Positions 43,747 through 52,070 of a stretch of DNA of 64,000 bases are shown piece after piece (position 1 is the first letter of the stretch; the number at the start of each line of letters is the position of its first letter). The DNA lies in NCBI GenBank assembly GCA_965237725.1, contig OZ250151.1:3410001-3474000 (forward strand), in the 5' to 3' direction. Under the pieces are notes generated by a model that was given only the letters and a program-made list of their open reading frames with translations, was not told where the DNA came from and ran no database searches. The position numbers and the translations under genes were made by a program. The DNA comes from G965237725 sp965237725 (GTDB lineage Bacteria; Pseudomonadota; Gammaproteobacteria; Arenicellales; Poriferihabitantaceae).

Positions 43747-44934
43747 ATGTCTGATAAACAAACAGTCGGTAAATCCACACTCAGTATCTGGGGCGGCGAA
43801 CAGGAACACGAATTATACGAGCGTTCCACCCAGGTTCCTGTAGTCCACAGCGTTTCATACACTTATAAAGATATTGATACCTGGCAGAATGTTGCCCTGG
43901 AAAAAGAGCCTGGGCATATTTATTCACGCAATACCAATCCCACAGTCAGGGCATTTGAAGACAAGGTAAAGGAACTGGAAGGGGCGGAAGCGTCTACCAG
44001 TTTTGCTTCGGGAATGGCTGCGATCAGTAATGTCCTGGCAACATTTTTAAAGCCGGGAGATCGCGTGGTTTCCATAAAAGACAGTTACGGCGGAACCAAT
44101 AAAATTTTTAATGATTTTTTACCACCACTGAATATTGATGTGGTGTTGTGTGACACAAGTGACTTCGAGCAGATTGAAACTGAAATTACCAAAGGCTGCA
44201 CGCTGCTTTATCTGGAAACCCCAACCAACCCTACCATTAAAATCGTCGACATTAAACGACTGGCGAAAGTTGGGAAAAAAGTGGGTGCGCTGGTTGTCGT
44301 GGATAATACCTTCGCCACGCCAATTAACCAGAACCCGATTTCCCTCGGCGCAGATATCGTTTTACATTCAGCATCGAAGTATCTCGGCGGTCATGCGGAT
44401 GCCCTGGGTGGGGTAATTTGCGGTAGCAAGGCGCTGGTAAAACAGGTTTATCATTATAGGGAAATCAATGGTGCTACCCTCGCGCCAATGGATGCCTACA
44501 GTTTTATTCGTGGGATGAAAACCCTGAAACTGCGAGTGGAGCGACAAAATGACAATGCCATGGCGGTGGCGCGATTCCTTGAAAAACATCCTCAGGTTGA
44601 ACAGGTTAATTATCCAGGGCTGGAATCTCATCCTCACCACGATGTAGCCAAACAACAAATGAGTGGTTATGGCGGCATGCTGAGTTTTGCCGTGAAAGGC
44701 GGACTGGGTTCGATCAAGAAATTCCTACCAAAATTGCAATATGCGCACATGGCCGCCAATCTGGGTTGTGTGGAAACCGTGGTTGGTCCACCAGTGACTA
44801 CAAGCCATGTGGAGTGTAGTGCTGAAGAACGTGCAGCAGCAGGAATTCCTGAAGGGCTGGTTCGATATTCTGCTGGCATTGAAGATATCGAAGACTTGAT
44901 TGCTGATCTGGATCAGGCATTTAGTTGTTTGTAG
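43747..44934 (+). CDS. Cys/Met metabolism PLP-dependent enzyme (cystathionine gamma-synthase family)
   Basis: 395 residues. PLP features: the substrate loop YSRNTNPTVRAFEDKVKELE, FASGMAAISN, YLETPTNPTIKIVDI, the cofactor aspartate in VVVDNTFATP, and Lys211 in HSASKYLGGHADALGG as the Schiff-base lysine. The family includes cystathionine gamma-synthase, beta-lyase, methionine gamma-lyase and homoserine sulfhydrylase; I cannot choose between them. GAGGAG lies seven bases before the ATG. Expression is probably regulated through the leader at 43637-43719, which would fit a sulfur amino acid signal. A terminator follows about 100 bases after the stop. Confidence 0.9.
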   Translation: MSDKQTVGKSTLSIWGGEQEHELYERSTQVPVVHSVSYTYKDIDTWQNVALEKEPGHIYSRNTNPTVRAFEDKVKELEGAEASTSFASGMAAISNVLATFLKPGDRVVSIKDSYGGTNKIFNDFLPPLNIDVVLCDTSDFEQIETEITKGCTLLYLETPTNPTIKIVDIKRLAKVGKKVGALVVVDNTFATPINQNPISLGADIVLHSASKYLGGHADALGGVICGSKALVKQVYHYREINGATLAPMDAYSFIRGMKTLKLRVERQNDNAMAVARFLEKHPQVEQVNYPGLESHPHHDVAKQQMSGYGGMLSFAVKGGLGSIKKFLPKLQYAHMAANLGCVETVVGPPVTTSHVECSAEERAAAGIPEGLVRYSAGIEDIEDLIADLDQAFSCL

Positions 44935-45030
44935 ACCAAAGACTCGAGATATAAATTATTTGAATAATCGCAATTTGAGAAAGTTCTTTTAAATTTAGTA
45001 GTTGTAGAATGTTTAAAGGTTGCCGGATTT

Positions 45031-45055
45031 GACCTAGTAAAGGTCGGTATTTTTT
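45031..45055 (+). terminator. Intrinsic terminator after the PLP enzyme gene
   Basis: GACCT and AGGTC pair around a loop AGTAA, followed by GGTA and a T tract. It lies about 97 bases after the stop of the PLP enzyme and just ahead of the zinc-ribbon gene. Confidence 0.6.
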
Positions 45056-45090
45056 AAAACTCTAGTTTTCATACTCAAAATATTCTAACA

Positions 45091-45336
45091 ATGTCCATCG
45101 TGCCATTTTGGCCCAAAATTGGTTTGAAGCCGAAACGCTACGCGTGCCTAGGTTGCCACCGCCTGGTCCATATTGAAAGTAACAACTGCCATCATTGCGG
45201 TAGGACGGTGAGCGATACAGACAGGGCGATTATGATGGATACACATGTTGATCCCGAAAGAGCGGGCTTGAAATCCGTGGTTTCAATATTTGCCAGTGTG
45301 TTGCTGCTAATCTTTTTGGTGGGTGTTTTCGGATAA
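45091..45336 (+). CDS. Small zinc-ribbon protein with C-terminal membrane anchor
   Basis: 81 residues. A four-cysteine zinc ribbon lies at about 19-38 (CLGCHRLVHIESNNCHHCGR, CxxC...CxxC). After an acidic linker, one hydrophobic helix (VSIFASVLLLIFLVGVFG) ends the protein, so the ribbon should face the cytoplasm and be tail-anchored. No named family was recognised; similar ribbon-plus-helix small proteins occur widely. The start ATG lacks a strong ribosome site. The neighbouring dehydratase gene is convergent. Confidence 0.65.
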   Translation: MSIVPFWPKIGLKPKRYACLGCHRLVHIESNNCHHCGRTVSDTDRAIMMDTHVDPERAGLKSVVSIFASVLLLIFLVGVFG

Positions 45337-45386
45337 TTGCCAAATTATTTCGAGATACTATTATTCGTAGCTGGTGGGAACCCGAG

Positions 45387-46496
45387 TCAATCATAAACAG
45401 CAATGGGTTCGCCGAGAATTATTGCCTTGGGTTCTATACCCAGGCCTGGCAGGTCATGAGCGCACATTTTCCCATTGTTAGTGGCAATTGGACTTACTAC
45501 GGTCTCAAAACTAACCAGATCACCTATATCCCAGATATACAGTAATCGATCCGCTGGGCTAGATTGCGCAAGGTGGACAATGGCCGCCTGGGTAATGTTG
45601 CCACCTCCAGCACATTGCACGTGAAAAGGTATGCCGAGAGCGGTACAAAGATTTCGTATTTCAAGAGCAGGGGTAAGCCCACCCACTCGACCAATTTTCA
45701 AGTTTAATGAGTCGCATACGCCATCATGCCAGGCCCGGGTTATGTCAGCCATGGTCACTGCACATTCATCCAAAGTAATCGGTCGTCCACAAGTTTGTCG
45801 GATTACACGACATTCTTCATAGCTATAGCAAGGTTGCTCAAACCAGGCATCAACGGATTGTGTTCCTTGCATCAGGCGAATGGCCTCGTCCACCCGCCAA
45901 CCCCCATTGGCATCAAATTTGACCGACTCACCGGGGTGCATTTTTGCGCCTAGCTCATTCAGAAATTCAATATCCTTTGATATATCGCCTGATGCCTTGG
46001 TAGAGAATTGTAAACAGCCATTGGCACGATTTTCAGCCAGGCGTTGCTCCATCAAATCGCCATGCTCCACCGGTATCCATCCTGCGGTCGGAACTAGCTC
46101 ATTCAGTTTGCCACCGAACAGATTGTAGAGTGGTTGGTTTGCGACCTTACCCAGAAGGTCCCAGCAGGCCATATCGATACCATGTTTTATATACGGGTGA
46201 CCTGAGAGATTGTGGTCCATGAGCTGATGTATGACCACGGGTTGTGCTGGGTTTTTCCCCAGCAGTGAAGGCGCCAGCTCTGCAATACCCGCTCTCACAC
46301 CACCGGCAAAAGCCTCGAGATAATTGGGTCCAAAGGGGCAGGATTCACCCCAGCCAACTACACCCTGATCGGTATCGAGTCGAATGATGGTGCTGTCCAT
46401 GGCAGTCCAGGTGCGTCCGCCCGAGAGTTTATAGGTGCCCCGATCAAATGGCAGGTCCACTTGATACACCGTGATTCGGGTTAGTTTCATTGTCAT
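45387..46496 (-). CDS. Enolase-superfamily dehydratase/racemase, cis-3-hydroxyproline-dehydratase-like
   Basis: 369 residues with the MR/MLE layout: N-terminal cap (LTRITVYQVDLPFDRGTYKL, SGGRTW), VVGWGESCPFGPNYLEAFAG, HGIDMACWDLLGK, then the barrel with metal ligands Asp in VKFDANGGW, Glu in FEQPC and Asp/Glu in TLDECAV, and a Lys in NLKIGRVGG. The KxK catalytic pair is reduced to STK. YKLSGGR and the cap match the group containing cis-3-hydroxy-L-proline dehydratase, which is my best guess for the substrate class. It follows a paralogue by six bases. Confidence 0.78.
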   Translation of the reverse strand: MTMKLTRITVYQVDLPFDRGTYKLSGGRTWTAMDSTIIRLDTDQGVVGWGESCPFGPNYLEAFAGGVRAGIAELAPSLLGKNPAQPVVIHQLMDHNLSGHPYIKHGIDMACWDLLGKVANQPLYNLFGGKLNELVPTAGWIPVEHGDLMEQRLAENRANGCLQFSTKASGDISKDIEFLNELGAKMHPGESVKFDANGGWRVDEAIRLMQGTQSVDAWFEQPCYSYEECRVIRQTCGRPITLDECAVTMADITRAWHDGVCDSLNLKIGRVGGLTPALEIRNLCTALGIPFHVQCAGGGNITQAAIVHLAQSSPADRLLYIWDIGDLVSFETVVSPIATNNGKMCAHDLPGLGIEPKAIILGEPIAVYD

Positions 46497-46502
46497 TAAT
46501 CC

Positions 46503-47603
46503 CTATTTAAAGCTTGCAACGGTCTCGCCGAGCATTTCACCATGGGGTTTTATGCCCAGGCCGGGCTGGTTATTTAAATGCAAATTACCCCGACGTAGTT
46601 CAGGCGCGCCACTTGCAACGGCGTCCATGTCATTGATAAATGAATAAGAGCCCAGTTGCAATGATACGGGAGATGCCGCTGCTAGTTGTGCCTGGGTCGC
46701 GCGGGTGATTTCCGTACCTGCAGTATCCTCGATGCGCATTTTAATACCATGGCGAACACAAATATCCCGCATCAGCCGTGCCGGTGTCAGTCCCCCGGCA
46801 TGAGTCACCTTGATTACCAGACCGTCCAGAGCATTTTCAGAAATTGCGCAAACCAGATCTGTGGCGTCATTGATGATTTCATCCAGAATCATGGGACGAT
46901 CACAACGAGATCGAACCGCCATACAGGCATCATAAGTCGCGCAGGGTTGTTCAAGATAACAATCCACCCCAACCAACCCCGACGCAGCGCGAATGCCATC
47001 CGCTTTGGACCAGCCGCGATTAGCATCTGCCATAAACACATCTCCTGGTCGTTTACACTTTACCAGTGCTTTAACCCTTTCAACATCTTCCAGCGGTTCA
47101 TCGCCAATTTTAATTTGAAATCTTGAAAATCCTTCGCTCTGTTTTTGTTTCAATGTTGATACCATGACTTTTACATCATCCAGAGGAATTGATGCATACA
47201 CCGGAATTGAATCTGACTGCCGCCCACCCATAAGTTCGCTAATAGACAATCCTGCCTGTTTGCCGAACAAATCCCAACAGGCAATATCGATGGCGGCCTT
47301 GGCATAACCGTGACCATACAATGCCTGATTCATAGTTTGGTAAATTCCCTGAACGCATATCGGATCCTGACCGAGCAGGGCAGGCGCCATTAATTCAATG
47401 GCGGCAATCAGTCCTTTTGAGAAAGCTGGAAGATAAACCGCGCCAATGGGGCAGCTTTCACCAAACCCGTTGAGACCACTATCGGTGTGGAGTTGGACGA
47501 CGATACTTTCAAGATGGGAAGGTTTTATTCGCCCAACCCAGAGACTGCCCAAAGGCTTGAACGGAATCTTTATCGAATGGACATCGATTTGGGTTATTTT
47601 CAT
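46503..47603 (-). CDS. Enolase-superfamily dehydratase/racemase, paralogue
   Basis: 366 residues of the same superfamily and clearly related to the downstream gene. Landmarks: LNGFGESCPIGAVYLPAFSK, AAIDIACWDLFGKQAGL, a QIK catalytic region in FQIKIGDEP, metal ligands in MADANRGW, LEQPC and LDEIIND, and IKVTHAGGLTPARLMRDIC for the distal Lys side. Such enzymes abstract the proton alpha to a carboxylate and then eliminate water or isomerise. The cap domain differs in the loop after residue 16, so the two copies probably take different but related acids. Confidence 0.78.
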   Translation of the reverse strand: MKITQIDVHSIKIPFKPLGSLWVGRIKPSHLESIVVQLHTDSGLNGFGESCPIGAVYLPAFSKGLIAAIELMAPALLGQDPICVQGIYQTMNQALYGHGYAKAAIDIACWDLFGKQAGLSISELMGGRQSDSIPVYASIPLDDVKVMVSTLKQKQSEGFSRFQIKIGDEPLEDVERVKALVKCKRPGDVFMADANRGWSKADGIRAASGLVGVDCYLEQPCATYDACMAVRSRCDRPMILDEIINDATDLVCAISENALDGLVIKVTHAGGLTPARLMRDICVRHGIKMRIEDTAGTEITRATQAQLAAASPVSLQLGSYSFINDMDAVASGAPELRRGNLHLNNQPGLGIKPHGEMLGETVASFK

Positions 47604-47650
47604 ACAAGCGTTGTCCGAGAAATTTTAGAAAGCGTTGTATTTAAAAAGTA

Positions 47651-48685
47651 TTATCTTGAAAGATCGTCACTGAGTTGAACCAGCAGTTTGCCGAAGTTTT
47701 TCCCCTGGAGCAGACCTTGAAACGAAGATACCGCTTTGTCCAGGCCTTTAACGATATCTTCCTTATAAAAAATATCACCATTTTTAATCCACTCGCTCAT
47801 ATCTTTTTCAAATAGATTTTGTTTATCCACAAAATCGGTGACAATAAATCCCCGCACGGTTACCCGTTGGGTCAACACCACCCGCATCAGCATTGGTAGA
47901 TAATTGGATCCTGTGGGTAGGGCGGTATCATTGTAATTGGCAATGATGCCACACACCGGAATTCGAGCCTCAAAGTTGAGCAGCGGTATCACGGTTTCCA
48001 GAACTTTGCCGCCGACATTTTCGTAGTAAATATCAATGCCATTTGGGCAGGCCTGCTGGAGTTGTTCTGTAAAATTATTATCCCGGTGATTCACGCAATT
48101 TTCGAATCCGAGTTGATCAACCACATAGTTACATTTTTGCGGTGTACCTGCGATCCCCACAACTCGGCATCCCTTGATTCGGGCAATCTGTCCCACCGCA
48201 CTGCCCACCGCGCCTGATGCGGCAGACACCACTAACGTGTCACCAGCTTTGGGTTTGCCTATTTCCAGCAATCCCATGTAGGCCGTCATACCCGGCATGC
48301 CCATGATGCCTAATGCGGTAGATATGGGTGTCTGGGAGGCATCGAGTTTCCACGCATTTTTCCCTTCGGAAATCCCATATTCCTGCCAGCCATCATAGGT
48401 TAGGACAAAATCGCCTGGTTTAAGCGTGGAATAGTTAGATTCGATTACCTGGGCAACTGTACCGCCTCCCATGACTTCACCAACTTTAATTGGCTCAGCA
48501 TAGGACTTGCCTTCGTTCATGCGCCCACGCATATAGGGGTCCAGAGACATATAAATGGTTCGACAAAGAATCTCTTCGACTCCAAGCTGATCCACGGCGC
48601 AGGTGACCAAATCAAAATTTGATTCAGTTGGCATTCCTTTGGGTCTTGATTTCAGAATGATTTTTCGATTTTCCAACTTGCTCAT
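47651..48685 (-). CDS. Zinc-independent medium-chain NADP-dependent oxidoreductase (LTB4DH/CurA-like)
   Basis: 344 residues. Typical motifs are MSLDPYMRGRMNEGKSYAEP at about 46-65, LGIMGMPGMTAYMGLLEIGK, the coenzyme loop VSAASGAVGSAVGQIARIKG, YYENVGG and a long C-terminal helix. This subgroup (leukotriene B4 dehydrogenase, CurA) reduces alkenal or enone double bonds with NADPH and has no zinc. It is divergent from the nitroreductase-like gene and ends 47 bp before the dehydratase pair on the same strand, so it may be co-transcribed with those genes. Confidence 0.9.
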   Translation of the reverse strand: MSKLENRKIILKSRPKGMPTESNFDLVTCAVDQLGVEEILCRTIYMSLDPYMRGRMNEGKSYAEPIKVGEVMGGGTVAQVIESNYSTLKPGDFVLTYDGWQEYGISEGKNAWKLDASQTPISTALGIMGMPGMTAYMGLLEIGKPKAGDTLVVSAASGAVGSAVGQIARIKGCRVVGIAGTPQKCNYVVDQLGFENCVNHRDNNFTEQLQQACPNGIDIYYENVGGKVLETVIPLLNFEARIPVCGIIANYNDTALPTGSNYLPMLMRVVLTQRVTVRGFIVTDFVDKQNLFEKDMSEWIKNGDIFYKEDIVKGLDKAVSSFQGLLQGKNFGKLLVQLSDDLSR

Positions 48686-48763
48686 GAATAATGCCTGATC
48701 AGAAATGTAGCCAAAGTATACTGCTATTACGAATTTGTAATTGTTGCAATATAAAATTTATTG

Positions 48764-48809
48764 TTGACATAGTTTAACGATAAACTATATAATAGTTAAA
48801 CATTAAACT
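48764..48809 (+). promoter_or_regulatory. Sigma70 promoter with two palindromic operators
   Basis: A perfect -35 TTGACA (48764-48769) and -10 TATAAT (48788-48793) are 18 bases apart. AGTTTAACGATAAACT (48771-48786), with 6-base palindromic arms, fills the spacer. A second similar site, AGTTAAACATTAAACT (48794-48809), covers the expected transcription start. Repressor binding here would block RNA polymerase. The MarR-type protein at 49988 is the natural candidate. Confidence 0.75.
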
Positions 48810-48823
48810 AAATTATACTTATT

Positions 48824-49975
48824 ATGAACCGACGAAAATTTTTGAAAATCACAGGAACAGCTAGTGTCATATTTGCAGCAGGGGCTAGTGGATATGTTTT
48901 AACCCGAACGCCTCACAAAGCTTTAGCGCCTTGGGATATGGATGAAATGGGCTATCCAGATCCTATGCGTCGTGCGTTATCCTATGCGATTTTGGCACCG
49001 AACCCACACAATCGACAACCCTGGACGGTATCACTTTTGAGTGATTCCGAAGCCATACTCAGTTGCGATTTGGATCGCTTGCTACCGGAAACCGATCCAT
49101 TTGATCGACAAATTGTAATCGGGCTAGGGTGTTTTCTCGAATTATTTTCTATGGCTACTGTTCATGATGGATACCGTGCTGAGATTAAATTATTCCCTGA
49201 AGGTCAAGACTCACAGCGATTGGATACACGTCCTATTGCCCGTTTGAGTTTGGTCAAAGATGAGACGGTATCTCGCAACGGTTTGTTTGACTATGCCTTG
49301 TCACGACATACCAATAGAAATCCATATGATTTAAATCGCCCAATCGATTCAACCGTATTTAAAAAAATACAAAACGCTGCACTGGATGGGGTCGATGTTG
49401 GAACATCGGGTTCTGAAAATACCGATGAACAACGCCAGCAGCTTCGGGATCTGACTCGAGATGCATTGCGCGACGAAATTCTCGATCCCGTTGCATTTCA
49501 GGAAAGCGTAGATTTGATGAGAATTGGAAAGTGTGAAATAGAACAGAATCCGGATGGCATAACATTAGGGGGCGCTTTCCTGGAAACGCTTAATTTGCTG
49601 GGAATATTGACACGGAAAGAATTCGCAGATCCGAGTTCTGAGTCATTTAAAATCGGATTGGATATGGCGGATGAAAGTGCGGTGACAGCAATGGGTTTCG
49701 TGTGGATTAACACAGATGCTAATACTCGAGTTGATCAGATTGCTGCGGGTCGGTGTTATATGCGAATAGCCCTGGAAGTCACGCGCCAGGGTTTGGTCAT
49801 GCAACCCATGAGCCAGGCTCTTCAGGAATACCCCGCAATGGAACCTTATTACAATAAGGTGCACCAAATGCTGGCAACTAATGTGGGTGAACGGGTTCAG
49901 ATGCTGGCCAGATTAGGATATGCTGACAAGGTACTGCCTGCGCCTCGTTGGGCATTGTCAACTCGGATTAAATGA
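48824..49975 (+). CDS. Tat-exported Acg-type nitroreductase-like FMN protein
   Basis: 383 residues. A twin-arginine signal is present (NRRKFLK, residues 2-8, hydrophobic part ITGTASVIFAAGASGYVL). The mature part matches the Acg/nitroreductase-like group: YAILAPNPHNRQPWTV near residue 52 is the FMN-binding opening, and RHTNRNPYDLNRPID the conserved RxTNR/P motif. Later GFVWINTDANTRVDQIAAGR and VMQPMSQ follow. Exported Acg-type proteins are poorly understood; some sequester or use flavin. The gene has its own repressible promoter and is followed after 12 bases by the MarR regulator. Confidence 0.8.
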   Translation: MNRRKFLKITGTASVIFAAGASGYVLTRTPHKALAPWDMDEMGYPDPMRRALSYAILAPNPHNRQPWTVSLLSDSEAILSCDLDRLLPETDPFDRQIVIGLGCFLELFSMATVHDGYRAEIKLFPEGQDSQRLDTRPIARLSLVKDETVSRNGLFDYALSRHTNRNPYDLNRPIDSTVFKKIQNAALDGVDVGTSGSENTDEQRQQLRDLTRDALRDEILDPVAFQESVDLMRIGKCEIEQNPDGITLGGAFLETLNLLGILTRKEFADPSSESFKIGLDMADESAVTAMGFVWINTDANTRVDQIAAGRCYMRIALEVTRQGLVMQPMSQALQEYPAMEPYYNKVHQMLATNVGERVQMLARLGYADKVLPAPRWALSTRIK

Positions 49976-49987
49976 ATGTAACTCGTT

Positions 49988-50434
49988 ATGACTAAAAATG
50001 GTGGGGACCCAGTTCTGTTTCGATTTTTTAATGAAGTAGGAATAATTGAACAGCTAGCAACTGCTCGTCTAGAAGCAGTACTACCAGATGGATTAAAAGT
50101 TTCTCAATTTTTTGTCCTGAATCACCTAGTCCGTCTGGGTGGTGAATGGAGTCCATTACGGCTTGCGCGCGCATTTCAGGTTACTAAGGCAGCGATGACA
50201 AATACATTGCAAAGGCTAGCGTCCCGAAATCTGGTGAAAGTTGTACCCGACCCCGATGATGGGCGCGGCAAAATTGTGACATTGACGCTTAAGGGACACA
50301 ACATGCGGCAAAAATGTATTCAGAATATTGCACCAATTCTGTCAGAAATGGAGCAACAGCTCGGAAATCAATTATTCACGAAAACATTACCCTCGTTGGA
50401 AAAAGTAAGGATTTATCTGGACGAAAATAGATAG
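49988..50434 (+). CDS. MarR-family transcriptional regulator
   Basis: 148 residues with a winged helix-turn-helix: KVSQFFVLNHLVRLGGEWSP, RLARAFQVTKAAMTNTLQRL (recognition helix), ASRNLVKVVPDPDDGRGKIV (wing), then LTLKGHNMRQ and a C-terminal dimerisation helix. It follows the nitroreductase-like gene by 12 bases, so the pair forms an operon. Auto-repression through the twin palindromes at 48771-48809 is likely. The inducer would be a small phenolic or oxidant, as for many MarR proteins, but is unknown. Confidence 0.88.
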   Translation: MTKNGGDPVLFRFFNEVGIIEQLATARLEAVLPDGLKVSQFFVLNHLVRLGGEWSPLRLARAFQVTKAAMTNTLQRLASRNLVKVVPDPDDGRGKIVTLTLKGHNMRQKCIQNIAPILSEMEQQLGNQLFTKTLPSLEKVRIYLDENR

Positions 50435-50451
50435 ATTATCGTGTTGGATTA

Positions 50452-51561
50452 CTAGTTATTCAAATAATCCAGTTGGTCAAAAAGAGATTTGTGTTCTCCC
50501 GTTGTTTCAATGAGAATGTCAATCTCTCCCGAGTCTACACCCAGATTAACGATTTTCTTTATGGTGTTTTTAAAGCTGTTATCATTCCATGCAGAAATAA
50601 TTAATTCATGATCCCCAGGTCCCAGATTGGTGAATCTAAATTTTCCTGAGGCATCAGCGTTGACCTGACGGCTTGAATGACTACGTACATCGCCATAATT
50701 TGCTCGCCAAACCACAACTACATTTGCACCATCAAACGCATGACCCGATTCATCAAAAATCCACCCGCCCAAACTGTAGGGTCCAGAGTCGATAATTAGA
50801 TTCACGACTTCACCGTTTACGGGGTCAAAACTCAATCCAGTGGCCCGATAGGTGCTTTCCGCAGATGAAACTTCGTATCGGCCCTCTGGGAACTGGGGCA
50901 CAACAAAATTTCCATTGATATCGGTCATGGTATCGGTGGACCAGAAATCTTTTTCGATCGTTCGAAATTTCAAGGGCATGTCGCTGACCGGACGGTTGTA
51001 AGCATCCGCAACCGTGCCATTGAGTACGCCCAGTGGAATAGACTCCAGAATGATGTCATAAACTTCTTGATCCTGTTCGAGAGCCACAAATGTTTTGGAA
51101 TAGCGTTTAAACATACCAACGGGGGAAACTGTAATAACATAATCGACTCCCGGCCTCAGATCGGTAATGATGTAATCGCCATAGGCGCTACTCACTGCGG
51201 GGTAATGGAGTTTTAATTGGGGAGAATGAAATGTGATGTTTTCCCCCACAATTAATTCACCGTATTCAGATACCACTCGGCCAGACACCACAATAGTTTC
51301 GCTGGTGGATTTAATTTTCGCTGCGGCAGGTGGATCCGGTTTTTCCGTTGTTTCGGATTTGGTGATGGCATTTAAGGTTTTAGCATCATCGACCTGGGCG
51401 GTAATCTTTACTGTTGGTTCGATGATATCCGAATCATTATAATCCCTGGAGGCATCGATTTGATTATGGCTCGGGCGCCACAATTCTCGATCAATGTACT
51501 GGATTGGAATCAGTATGATCAGAAGCAGGAGAACAATTTTCAGAATTCGTTTGTAACCCAT
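50452..51561 (-). CDS. Membrane-anchored protein with carboxypeptidase-regulatory-like (CarboxypepD_reg) domains
   Basis: 369 residues. One N-terminal helix (ILKIVLLLLIILIPIQYI, residues 5-22) anchors the protein. After a Pro/Thr/Lys-rich linker, at least three consecutive beta-sandwich modules follow, each with the signature of CarboxypepD_reg: SGRVVSEYGELIVGENI with YGDYIITDLRPG, NGTVADAYNRPVSDMPLKFR with NGNFVVPQFPEGRYEV, and LGGWIFDESGHAFDGANVVV with SGKFRFTNLGPGDHEL. Such repeats are often adhesion or display modules. No enzyme motif is visible. It is convergent with the MarR gene. Confidence 0.82.
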   Translation of the reverse strand: MGYKRILKIVLLLLIILIPIQYIDRELWRPSHNQIDASRDYNDSDIIEPTVKITAQVDDAKTLNAITKSETTEKPDPPAAAKIKSTSETIVVSGRVVSEYGELIVGENITFHSPQLKLHYPAVSSAYGDYIITDLRPGVDYVITVSPVGMFKRYSKTFVALEQDQEVYDIILESIPLGVLNGTVADAYNRPVSDMPLKFRTIEKDFWSTDTMTDINGNFVVPQFPEGRYEVSSAESTYRATGLSFDPVNGEVVNLIIDSGPYSLGGWIFDESGHAFDGANVVVVWRANYGDVRSHSSRQVNADASGKFRFTNLGPGDHELIISAWNDNSFKNTIKKIVNLGVDSGEIDILIETTGEHKSLFDQLDYLNN

Positions 51562-51750
51562 GATTGAATGATAACGCGAAATACAAATTTAATGCGTCAT
51601 TGGGCGTAACTTAGCAATTTAGAAGCTTTAGTTGGTGGGATAATGAGCCATGATTAAAGCACAACCCTGAATTATGAAATACCAATCTAGCGATGATTTA
51701 TGGAATTCTGTTGCCAATGGTAAAGGATTCCATTTTGGTTTGGTGAAGAA

Positions 51751-51951
51751 ATGAATGAGTTTGAAAAATTTTCCCATATACTGAAAACGCTGCTCTACAA
51801 AAGCAAAGTTTTTACCGCTGTTCTATTTATTTTGATATTCATTTTTGCAGTAGCGTTTCCTAAATTTATGTTATTGATTGTGACCACTACGGTAGTTTTT
51901 GTATTTATTAAGGGCTGTATTTTATTGATTGCGATGATTAACGATAAGTAA
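51751..51951 (+). CDS. Small hydrophobic membrane protein
   Basis: 66 residues with two probable membrane helices (VFTAVLFILIFIFAVAF and LLIVTTTVVFVFIKGCILLI) separated by a Pro-Lys turn. No family recognised. It is preceded by a purine-rich stretch (TGAAGAA) near the ATG. It sits between the convergent beta-sandwich protein and gabT, without clear operon partner. Coding is plausible but not certain. Confidence 0.45.
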   Translation: MNEFEKFSHILKTLLYKSKVFTAVLFILIFIFAVAFPKFMLLIVTTTVVFVFIKGCILLIAMINDK

Positions 51952-52070
51952 AGCCAGTGATGTCGCCTGGATAATGATTCAGAAATATCGACAATAATGG
52001 GAAACAAATATATAGTCATGGATTGAAACATTAATCAATGTTGTGAGCTCCAATTTCCGGAATTTATATT

